Assembly: GCF_041956535.1 (NCBI RefSeq)
Contig: NW_027192192.1
Location: 1 to 64,000, forward strand
From: Calcarisporiella thermophila CBS 279.70
Lineage: Eukaryota; Calcarisporiellomycota
Direction of reading: 5' to 3'
DNA: 64,000 bases
Shown here: piece by piece, positions 20,184-29,373 of the stretch
How the letters are laid out: each line of letters opens with the position of its first letter
How positions within the stretch are numbered: the stretch's first letter is position 1
Notes under the pieces: model-generated
Databases searched by the model: none
Seen by the model: only the letters and a program-made list of their open reading frames with translations
Told to the model about the DNA's origin: nothing
Position numbers and translations under genes: made by a program

Positions 20184-21560
20184 CTAGTGATCTATGGGAG
20201 TATACTTTCCTCCAAACCAGCCATCTCCTGCTTGGGCTTTGATTAAATCATATTCCCCTCTCCATTTTTTGGTTATTATACGGCGTACTTCATTGGATAT
20301 GTTGGCATCTTTATGTGCTTGGAAATAGGACTGGGATTTGTCGATGAGATTATCCACGCCCAACCCGCCAATACCAAGAAGTTGCGCTGGAGTTTTGTCG
20401 TCAAGCAGTTGCATATTAAGAATCGTTTTTAGTGCACCACCGATATCACCCTTGAGAGCCGATGTAAATAGATCCAACCCACTCGCTAAAGCATTCACTA
20501 TGAACTTATCCCACGCGATTGTGTTAGGGGGTTTATAGTTGGGGCAACTCTTATCTTCCCAGCTATAAAACTTGTAGAAATTGGATAGTTGCGCATCTTG
20601 GCGGAATTCTCCAGGGGGGAAGAAATCCTCCAGAGACCTTGGTGGTTTAATTTGCGGAAAGTTATTTCTGTCGTAGTTACATCCTGGAAAATCAAAGCAG
20701 TATGTTTTTCCCTTGCACGTGTCCGTCCGCGGCAACTTGTTCAGCTTGACTACGTTTTCTCTATAACACTTGACGTCGCTATCCGGACAAGCCAATATGG
20801 CTGCCAGATTTACGGCCCACCCGTGCAGTCTCACAAATGCATTCGGATTGTTAAATTCAGACATATTCGATGGAAGCAACCCGTCGGCCATCAAGATACG
20901 CTTATATACTGCCTTTTGTTCTGCGGTCTTATAGTGCGTCAATATATCGAAGCCTGTCCCAGAATCCGGAAGCCAAAACTTTAACCACGGGGAATCGGAT
21001 TTAGGCAAGTTCAAGCTCAGCACCATCTTGCCGACAGGGTCTTCCGTATACGGGATATCCTGGTAATTAACAAGGCCCCATTTACCATCCCAGACTACGA
21101 TTCCTTTGCTACACGTGGCTTGAGGACAAAATGGAGAACCTTCCCTGCAGGATGCACTTGGCCTGTTGGAAGCAGTGATTTCGATCAAAATGTTCATCTC
21201 TTCTTTGGCTTTTGACTTGCTGTCCCAACCTCTTTCCGCACAAGAGTACCCCAATTCTTGCTCGTAATTAAAGGTCATTGGTACCGCTGGATAATAAAAC
21301 TGGGGAGCATCGACATTTTCGACGGTATTATTATTCCTAGGGATTGCTTGGGTAGCCGTGGTAGAGGGAGCTTTCTTACTACGGTCGATGGGAATGGAGG
21401 GTGTACTAGTCACTGTGCTCATAGAATTGCTGCCACGCGTATTGATGCTTGCCGTGGGGCTGCTAGTTGTGGCAGACCTTCCCCGTGTGTTGACGGTGGT
21501 GGGAGGAGCAGCAATAACAGAAGTGGTAAAGAGTGCAAGTAGTATTAGAGTTTTCATCAT
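20184..21560 (-). CDS. Orphan secreted protein, 458 residues
   Basis: A single frame with signal peptide (MMKTLILLALFTTSVIAAPP, cleavage near residue 18) and a Thr/Ser/Pro-rich, probably O-glycosylated stretch to about residue 85 containing three related TRG-S motifs (NTRGRSATT, NTRGSNSMS). Then comes a globular part (about 90-458) with paired cysteines (for example CREGSPFCPQATC, CPDSDVKCY, CKGKTYCFDFPGC). The C-terminal third has a Gly-rich helical stretch (ALASGLDLFTSALKGDIGGA). I do not recognise the family. It is convergent with the 18.0 kb gene and likewise intronless and in AT-rich DNA. Function is unknown. Confidence 0.75.
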   Translation of the reverse strand: MMKTLILLALFTTSVIAAPPTTVNTRGRSATTSSPTASINTRGSNSMSTVTSTPSIPIDRSKKAPSTTATQAIPRNNNTVENVDAPQFYYPAVPMTFNYEQELGYSCAERGWDSKSKAKEEMNILIEITASNRPSASCREGSPFCPQATCSKGIVVWDGKWGLVNYQDIPYTEDPVGKMVLSLNLPKSDSPWLKFWLPDSGTGFDILTHYKTAEQKAVYKRILMADGLLPSNMSEFNNPNAFVRLHGWAVNLAAILACPDSDVKCYRENVVKLNKLPRTDTCKGKTYCFDFPGCNYDRNNFPQIKPPRSLEDFFPPGEFRQDAQLSNFYKFYSWEDKSCPNYKPPNTIAWDKFIVNALASGLDLFTSALKGDIGGALKTILNMQLLDDKTPAQLLGIGGLGVDNLIDKSQSYFQAHKDANISNEVRRIITKKWRGEYDLIKAQAGDGWFGGKYTPIDH

Positions 21561-21595
21561 TTTTGATGTGCAAACTCACGAATAACTGTAGAGGC

Positions 21596-21603
21596 CTTAT
21601 ATA
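21596..21603 (-). promoter_or_regulatory. TATA box of the 21.5 kb secreted protein gene
   Basis: TATATAAG on the minus strand, about 36-43 bases upstream of the ATG at 21560. Confidence 0.5.
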
Positions 21604-22547
21604 CTTTTTACTCATCAGATAAGAAAAGCTAGCAATGCCATTCAGTGGAATATGCAAGTACATCTTTGGTTATTGGTATAAGTAGCATAAACCAATGCAA
21701 ACAGGAGATCTTGCCACGTGTTGGCGGAGATGAGAAGAGTAGTAAGTACAGTGCTGGTAAAGAACTAGACTTCTAGCCATTTATGATGTCCAACTTCTGC
21801 AAACACCCTTTCTTTAAATTCTCTTTCTTCATCTAATAATAAAGATTAGCAATGTCAAACAGTGGAATATAAATGTATGTCATTTTGCTATTAGTTTGAG
21901 TAGCGTAAACCATTTCAAAAAGAAAATAGTATCCTTTAAGTGTATTTAAAAGGGATTTACGTAGTAGAGATGGAATGCCAAGAAACTCTTTAATATATGA
22001 CTATTGAGATTTGCCCCTGAATACCCTAAAATGGGTTTAAACTCCGAAGAGACCAATCATTTGGCTACTATTGTGTACTTTGGCCTGTGTCAAAGAAACT
22101 TCCCGGAATTCTTTAAATCCCACCATTAGAGCTTTATAAAAGATTTTGTGTTATTTTTTCCCCCCCAATGGTCTTTATATCCACATTGTAGGTGATATAC
22201 ACTACCCTTAACCTTACCATAACTAAAGTAGTTGTACAGCCTTGTCTTTTGAAAGACCGGTTATAAACCCAACATCGATAGCTAACATCGTTAGTTAACA
22301 TCGATAACTGTGTAGTTGGCTATCGTGATTGGTTTAGTCGAAGGAAAAGAACACAAATGGGTAAAAAGAGACCAATATGGTTGAAAAATGACAGCTATTA
22401 AATGTTTGTTATTCTGTATTACTCGTAGCCCGCAAAACAGGGTTGCTAATTTCAATATCATCAATTCCTAAAATTTATCTAAACTGCTTGTAAAAGTGAA
22501 TTACCCACCAGTCTTCGACAATTTTCTCTTCTTATTACTTTTATAAA
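21604..22547. other. AT-rich intergenic stretch
   Basis: No gene is supported. A small cluster of ATCGATA-type words (near 22272-22312, AACATCGATAGCTAACATCG...) forms a short imperfect repeat. Confidence 0.4.
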
Positions 22548-22924
22548 ATGAAGTTGACCTCAATCAGTATCTTGGCAGTTCGCTGCTAGCCTTTGACGAT
22601 TCTAGTAGCGACATTAAACCCTGCATCATTTCAACTCAGTCATCCATAAGCGGATATTTGAACAAAATGAGAATCTGTCTAGAATTTAAGTGAACCGTCC
22701 ATCTCAGGCGAGCCTTTTAATCCCGGAAATGCTATTTTAGTTAAAAGAGACGATGAAGCTTGTAAAGCCGCAAAGAAAGAACAAAAAATTCGTTGAATAA
22801 TATAGTAAGAGTATATAGGATGAATTTAGATCAAGCTGTCTTTGATACTTCCATCGACAACGAGGTGAAGAATTTTCGTGACAAATACAGGGCCTTGCGA
22901 GTTCCTCAACCTACCTCGTTTTAA
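22548..22924 (+). pseudogene. Broken small secreted-protein gene
   Basis: An ATG at 22548 begins a signal-peptide-like MKLTSISILAV, but a stop follows at codon 14 and more stops follow. A later frame reads PFNPGNAILVKRDDEACKAA, and after more breaks NLDQAVFDTSIDNEVKNF ends near 22924. The pieces look like the remains of one secreted protein of roughly 120 residues. No intact relative is in the window, so the family is unknown. Confidence 0.4.
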
Positions 22925-23130
22925 TATATTATTATTACAAAATAGCCACAGGCCAATGGAGAAACACAATTAAAAAAAAAGAAGCAGAAATAAAAGAAAA
23001 AAAAGACCTAAAGAGAAGTTATCTAAGATGAAGCACTCTCCCCCCTCACCCCAGAATGACAAAGATGGCCAAGTGATATCTCATGGGATTCAAATAAGAG
23101 TAAACGAGAACATCCTGAAGAGAAAGAAAA

Positions 23131-24034
23131 TTAGAGCTTCGCCTGTGCGCTCTTGAGCACATCGTTTAACTTTGTGGCCAACATGATCTGGCCCTTGATC
23201 TTCAGCTTGCCAGCCATGAAAGCCTTTTGGCCGTTCAATTTCCCGGTGGCCATGTCCACAAAGTCTGAGTCGCTCACCGAAATCACAATATCAGGCTTCT
23301 TGCCGGCGATGGTGCCCTTGACAAGCGAGCCATCGTTCTTGAGGTCCAGCGTCCAGGTCTGGGACTTCTGTCCGCTCTTGATGTCGAACTGGAAGATGCC
23401 CTTCGCCTTGCTCATCTGGGCTTTCTTTTCGGCCGCGGGTGCACTCTTAAGGCCATCGGCAATTTGCTGGAACACATCTGAGGACGCGAAGCCTTCCTCG
23501 CGGATGTTGTCGGTTTGGGCCGAAGCGGCCTGAGCAGCAACGCCCTTGTTGGCGAGGGGGTTGATATCTCGGGTTTGCTTGAGAACGGTATCTATTCAAT
23601 GAAAGATGAAAAAAATTATGTTAAATTAGTCCATCCGTCGGGGAGATGTCGTGGAAAAAAATAAAAGATGTGGGATCGTTACCAAGTTTGGTGGCCATCA
23701 TGATTTGACCCTTCACCTTCAACTTCCCGGACATGAAGGCCTTTTGGCCGTTGAGGCGGCCGCTTCCGATCTCAACAAAGGTCTTGTCGTCGGTTTGGAT
23801 CGTGATGTCCGGCTTCACTCCATCGAGTTTGCCACGCACCACGGTGCCAGCCTTTTTCATATCGGCGGTCCAGGTCTCGGTCTTGCCCTCGTTATTCTTC
23901 ACGTCGAACTGGAACACGCCGTTCACCTGCTTGAGCAGCTGCTTTTTTTTATCCTCGGGGAGTGAGTCAAAGGTGCTCTTGATGGTGGAGAACACGGTGG
24001 AAGAGGCAAAGCCGGGGACGGTGATGTCAGACAT
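23131..24034 (-). CDS. Tandem SCP2 sterol-carrier protein with C-terminal PTS1
   Basis: Exon 1 (24034-23683) and exon 2 (23591-23131) join across a 91-nt GTAACG...TAG intron in matching phase to give 270 residues. Two SCP2 domains follow each other: residues about 12-118 (VFSTIKSTFDSL... to QIMMATKLG) and about 155-270 (VFQQIADGLKS... to QIMLATKLNDVLKS), both with the GVFQFD/GIFQFD, TWT.D, PDI and GRLNGQKAFM-type blocks. The protein ends in AKL, a PTS1 peroxisomal signal. SCP2 domains bind lipids such as acyl-CoA and sterols; a peroxisomal lipid-carrier role follows from family and tail. TATAAA on the minus strand (24186-24181) lies about 150 bases upstream. Confidence 0.88.
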
Positions 24035-24504
24035 GGTTTCTTTGAGTATTGGAAAGAAATGTAGTGGGGAAGATAAAAGCCAAAGAGAAGAGAGTAAAAG
24101 TGTGGGGGAGAAGAAGGTGTGGTTAGGTAAGAAAATCAAACGAAAGAAGAAAAGAGAAAAATAGGAGTGTCGCCGTTCGGTTTATAAAGCAAGGGCGGGG
24201 GGTGGAAATTGACACAACCATGTGAACCTGAAAGCGGAAATTTTACACGTGAAGAAGGCCGCGGACTGGCGCAGCAATATCCATACTCTGCGAAATCCAC
24301 TGTGGGGGTGGTACGCGGGGGAAATGCAGTCGGCGCTCATTTGAAGATGGGGACCTCAACGTGAAAAAAAGAGGCCCCGTTCTCAATTTATACAAAACAA
24401 CAAAAAAGAAGAGCACGTCCTTCTTCTATTTTATTTCTAACATGTGGAGTGGTATGTTATATTTGAAAATGGCTGGCAAAAATAAAACTATCAAGAATGT
24501 GGAA

Positions 24505-25739
24505 TTAGAAGAACAACTCGCGCAGGATTCTTGCGGTATCGGTGGGGGAGGTGACTGAGTGTCCGATCACCTTAGGATGAGTGAAAATCTCGTAATCGTT
24601 ACCTCCCTAATATCGCAGGTAGGAAAAAAAAAGGCAAAACAATGGATTAATACTCTTCCATTCATGCCTACGCAAGGAGAGTGCCTACTTACAGGGTAAG
24701 TCTTATCGCCGAAGAAATGTACTTCATCAAAGTTATCCGCCTCGATATGGCGCAAGCAGTAGGTCTTGTCCCATCCATTGGGAAATACATCGAACGAAAT
24801 CTGACCGCCTATCAAGAGAATATCAAATGCATCATTAGGCTCAGAGATCAAAAGTAAAATTAAGAAAGAGAGATAATACCAATGGAATAGGTGAGCCCGA
24901 ATTCGGGGAACTCGCTCTTGAGCGCCTCGACAAACTTCTTTCGGATTTCAAACTGCTTGTCATACTTTTCATATTCATCTCTTTCCGGTTGCCTACATAA
25001 ACCATTATCATCAGTGTCCAGCTTTTCAATTATCGCATCAATATGGGGGTAGTGTACGAGCAGTTGCGACCAATGGGCGACACGTTAATCATGCCCTTGC
25101 GGAACTCGATGAATGTGCCTCGCTTCTTGGGAATGTCAAGATCAGCGATGTATTTAAGGATAAAGTTGACCAATTTCTTGTATTTATCTTCGCCAATAAA
25201 GTCGATGAAGCTCTGTTACCAGGTTGGAAGATCGATAACCAATGGAATTAGTGGGTTGTAAAGGCGCGTTGTGTAAATCTTCAACTTACCATGGACGGAA
25301 GCTGTTTGCCAAGTCGGTAGGCAGTCAATCCATTCTCTGCAAACGCAAAGTCAAACAGGTTCACCACTATTATTCAGAACAACGAATTATGTTAGAATAA
25401 ACTGAATGGTCTGACACAAATGCTACAGTATAAGGTAGAGAAACATCTCACCATCGTTTCCAATCTGCTCCTGTTGCTTCACAAGATCGGACCCTCCTAC
25501 AAATCCAATGACCACCTTTTTCCGTAATTGGGAGAGGAGGAGCTGCATCTCCGCGGTAATGACCTACAACAAAGATAAAAATTAAATACTGAACAAAAGG
25601 AGAGGAAGGAGGGAGACAGAGCGGTCCTGCATTGGCATTAGAACGGGGAGACCATACTTACTCGACGGGCTGGAGTGAGAGTTCCATCCACATCAAAAAG
25701 AACAAGAACATTAGGGCGTTCGCGATCAGAAAATGACAT
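24505..25739 (-). CDS. SEC53: Phosphomannomutase
   Basis: Seven exons by splice signals and phase: 25739-25662, 25563-25452, 25366-25290, 25212-25058, 24992-24880, 24808-24693, 24606-24505; product 250 residues, the usual length of the family. The enzyme interconverts mannose-6-phosphate and mannose-1-phosphate, feeding GDP-mannose for glycosylation and wall mannan. The HAD nucleophile motif [12 protein letters not shown] is at residues 14-25 (Asp15 and Asp17), [10 protein letters not shown] follows, then [20 protein letters not shown], the [19 protein letters not shown] block and FFGDKT. All expected substrate and metal residues seem present. A cytosolic enzyme is expected. Confidence 0.93.
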
Positions 25740-26017
25740 TGTCGGTTGATTTATGCGATGATGGGAAAGAAGATCACTCGGCTTGAAAGGATGACGCTGA
25801 GATGAAAAAAAAAGAGCTGTTCAAACCAAAAATAACACTTCGACGTGTCGGTAATAAAAACGCGGTCTTTGAATGTCACGAAAATCCAAGCAGAGGGGAT
25901 GTCGAGGGCAGTCAAGGTTGGGGAAAATTGTTTAAGACACAGGACCACCCGTGTTTATGCTTATATTAATAAAGTGCGAAGCCCAACGCCTACTGATCCC
26001 CTTTACTTTGCTGCACC

Positions 26018-27098
26018 ATGATGGCTCTGTGCCGTCTACTTCCAGCATCCCAGGTGCGATTTCTGCGCCCCGCCCTCGGTGCACGTCTCGCTCTCTCGGC
26101 ACGGTGGCACTCCTCGCTCCCGTCAAACAAAATGCAGGAAGGCGAGGACGAATGGGCCGTCAATGAATCGTTCCGGGCGCCCACGGGGACCCCTCCTCCT
26201 GATTCCGCCTCGACCGCGGAGAAAAAACTTGATCAGCGAACAGGCGCAGGTAGTGGCGATCGAAAGCGGTTGGATGTGAGCGAGAATTTGTTAATCCAGC
26301 AAATGTTGTTTGAAACCAAGCCGGAGTCGAAAGGTAGGGTGTGAGTCTGCACTTACCAAGCTGCCCGCTTTATTTTTACTGATATAATGGGCGCCTTTGT
26401 TTGTTTAAGATATAGGTCATGAGCACTCGAAGGAGGAAAATATCATTAAACCTTCAGAGGAGGAGAAACCTAGTGAGGAGGAAATTTTATCCCGTGTGGA
26501 TATCAGAGTGGGGAAAATGATCCAAGTAGAAAAGCATCCGGAAGCCGACCTGCTATATGTAGAGCAAGGTGACATTGACATTCTATTCTGATTCCCCACA
26601 GGCCTACTGACTTTTTTTTTGGAAATTCCGCAGTGGATGTTGGCGAGGCGACTCCTAGAACCATCGTCAGTGGCCTGGCGAAATATATCCCATTAGACGA
26701 CCTCAAGGTGGGCGACCCAAAATCTTGGTTTGCTGGTGCTTTTATTTGACCTCGCTTGACTATAGGATCGACATGTCATTCTTGTGCGAAACATGAAGCC
26801 TTCCAAGTTCCGTGGCATACTTTCCCAAGGAATGCTGCTTTGTGCGTCCAAGGATGGGCGGGTGGAGCTACTAGAGCCGGCGGAGGGCAGCGTTGCGGGC
26901 GACAAGGTGTATGTGGAGGGCTTGCCTGTCGGAGGAGAGCCAGATGCGCAGCTGAATCCAAAAAAGAAGATTTTCGAACGCGTGGCGGAACACTTGCAAA
27001 CAAACAGCGAGGGGGTGGCCCAATACAAAGGGCGAGCGCTAAGGACGGAGAGTGGGCTGGTGAAATGCCGTAGTATCCTGGGCGGGCGAATCTCCTAA
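26018..27098 (+). CDS. EMAPII/Arc1-type tRNA-binding protein with a mitochondrial-looking leader
   Basis: Four exons (26018-26333, 26410-26568, 26634-26707, 26766-27098) give 293 residues. The C-terminal two thirds is a tRNA-binding OB-fold of the EMAPII/Arc1 class: [30 protein letters not shown], then RTIVSGLAKYIP, VRNMKPSKFRGILSQGMLLCAS and a C-terminal extension as in AIMP1/Arc1. The first about 38 residues are Arg/Leu/Ala-rich with no acidic residue and end SARWHSSL, which looks like a mitochondrial presequence; an Arc1 GST-like domain is missing. It could aid mitochondrial or cytosolic aminoacylation. Localisation is inference. Confidence 0.85.
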
Positions 27099-27203
27099 TA
27101 TTCCTTTTACTTCATCTTCGTACTTGTACCTTTTATTTTAGCTTCATGTTTCTTTTTTATATTTATAGCTATTCTTTATTGTCCTCCTAATTCTCTTCCT
27201 AAT

Positions 27204-27515
27204 TTGACAATCATGTTGAATACGATATATTTATCTCTGCTTTTGGTTGCGACTTGTTGCGTCGTTATGAAATCATGGTTTAGCTTATTGCCGAAGAGCA
27301 GGAGAGGCGAAGGGAAAGCTCTTAAATCGAGCCATTTTCAGCTGGTATGGAGCTTGGCTGGATTTTGCTTTGGCTTGCTTCTCTGCATGCCTCCGGGCCA
27401 AGACTGGGTGGAAATGATGCACAGGGAATCGAATCAGAATCCGTGGAAAATTCCTGTGGCAAGCCTGCCAACGCCAAATCGGCTCCTCGCAGAGCTTAAG
27501 GGGAAGGAAAGGTAA
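27204..27515 (+). CDS. Hypothetical small membrane protein
   Basis: A 103-codon frame with two hydrophobic segments (about residues 6-24 and 45-62) and a basic loop between (LPKSRRGEGKALK). It lies about 100 bases after the tRNA-binding protein gene. I do not recognise it, there is no close homology in the window, and it could be chance in an intergenic region. Confidence 0.25.
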   Translation: MTIMLNTIYLSLLLVATCCVVMKSWFSLLPKSRRGEGKALKSSHFQLVWSLAGFCFGLLLCMPPGQDWVEMMHRESNQNPWKIPVASLPTPNRLLAELKGKER

Positions 27516-28070
27516 TCTATTAAATTCTGCATAAGATCGCGTTGGGACAGTCTACCAAGGCGTCGACCACGGGGGTGCCGTAATTGGCTAGGAGGGCTTC
27601 GAAAAGCCGGTCGCAATCCTCGGCAAGCACGCGCGCGCACGCAAACAATCCATAACCCTTGTTAGAGACACGGTGGATTTTTGGGGGAAGATGCTAACCG
27701 TGGGAACTGGAAGGGGGCGAAAATCGTGACTATTCTCGGCCGGAATCAAGGCCCTTGGGACCGCGCATTCCAATCGGCCTCTGCCTGCCCACGACCGCGC
27801 CCGCCCGTGGCCCACCGGAGGCTTCGGTTCGAGATAGAGCTCAGAGAACGCCCGCCAAGGTACTTTAGCTCATGGCTGCACAAGGTGGGACACGCGCCCA
27901 CGATCAAATTGGAAACAAACGATCTGGTTAGGTAATGGAAAAAAGGAAATGAAAGATATGTGCGGAGTTGGAAATGGCGAGAAAAAGAGTTAGTGGTTTC
28001 TTAATTTTTTTCTTCGAGGGCGTTTCTCAAATTTTCTCGGTCAGGGTGTGCGAGCTCGGTTGGAAACCCA
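27516..28070. other. Intergenic region upstream of the lectin gene
   Basis: No gene is supported. Open frames on both strands (for example 27681-27935) lack any motif. Confidence 0.4.
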
Positions 28071-28078
28071 TATAAAAA
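28071..28078 (+). promoter_or_regulatory. TATA box of the ricin-type lectin gene
   Basis: TATAAAAA lies about 93 bases upstream of the ATG at 28171; a long T/C-rich run follows it. Confidence 0.5.
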
Positions 28079-28170
28079 GAACGCGCAAGGCTTGCTTCCT
28101 GGTTGCAGTGTTCCAACTTCTTTTTTTTTTTCTCTTTATTCTCGCGTCGTAAAACTAAAACACAAGAGCT

Positions 28171-28811
28171 ATGTCTGGATTTCCCCAAGGTTACTTCTTT
28201 ATCAAGTCCATCAAGACCGGCAAAGTGCTGGACGTGGAGGGCGCCTCGAATAAGCCCGGCGAGGACGTCGTGCTTTATCACATTCACAAACTGAGGTCCG
28301 TCGACAATCAGCTGTGGTTCTATGAGAACGGCTACATCATCAACAAGAAGAGCAACCTCTGCCTGGACGTGAAGGGTATGTATCGTGATAAGGCCCTCTT
28401 TCTATCACCCTTTTCTTATATGACCATTGTGCGAATAGGTGGCCACTTGAAGGAAGTCGCTAAGATCATCCAGTACCAGCGCAAGCTCGGCCAGGAGGCC
28501 AGCAACCAAATCTGGGAGTTCCAGAACGGGTTCATCTTCCCTCGCGCCAATCCGGATCTTGTGCTTGATATCCGCGGCGACAAAGACAAAGATGCAAGTG
28601 TCTTTTTGGTCATATTCGCTACTGGATCTCGCGCTGACAATTTTTCTCCTATTTTAGGATGCTGAAATCATTCTTTACAAACGTAAGCAGACAGACAATC
28701 ACAACCAGCTTTGGGAACTGGGTAAGTTGGCTGTTTATTTCCGCATATTCATGCAGAAGATGCTTACTCACTCCCCTCTTCTCCGTGACCCTTGTAGTCC
28801 CCCACAACTAA
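28171..28811 (+). CDS. Ricin-type beta-trefoil lectin-domain protein
   Basis: Four exons, 28171-28375, 28439-28599 (end least certain), 28658-28721 and 28798-28811, give about 147 residues, almost all one beta-trefoil. The three lobes each carry the trefoil pattern: GKVLDVEG...DNQLWFY, NLCLDVKG...SNQIWEF, DLVLDIRG...HNQLWEL, and the protein ends VPHN. There is no signal peptide, so a cytosolic carbohydrate-binding protein is likely. The first intron is 63 nt with no stop, so read-through would insert 21 residues in frame. The exon 2-3 junction is set by the need to keep the third lobe in frame and uses a weak GTCTTT donor. Confidence 0.82.
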
Positions 28812-29373
28812 ACCCCTCGTCCTGTAATCATTCATGTGCTTTCCGACTCTCTGTTGATATACTTTATGCTCTAAGCTTTCCAACCAATAAAAACATGTTT
28901 ATTAGTATGTAATATTGGATCATAAAGCGAAAAATCGATCAATCAAGCGTGATCTATAAGCACTGTAGCATATTTTGTTAAAACCATGCCTATTTCTTTC
29001 CGATCCTGTAGAGAGGAGCCAATTTGGGCTACCGTAGGAGTCAACAAGAGTGGATGGCTATAGGTTGAATTGGAATGGGGGAAAAAGATGGCAAAGAATC
29101 TTGGGAGTTTGCGCCATCCTGCTCTCTGTCCTACGCACCCGACTCCAAAGCGAGAAACAAACCCCAATGCAATAAAAAAAAGGCTCCATTTTGTTCATGG
29201 CACCGGATGTGTGCCTATAGAAGAGGAGGGCCGTCTTGGTTCAATTCAAATAGGATTGCATTTTTTTATCGAACATAAAGGATCCAAATTAAGTATGAAT
29301 ACAAATGGGTCAAATAAAAATAGATAAAAAGGAAGAGAAAAACAAAAAAACAATATTATTACAGAAACAGAAA
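28812..29373. other. Intergenic stretch
   Basis: No gene is supported; it contains the 3' ends of the flanking convergent genes. Confidence 0.45.
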
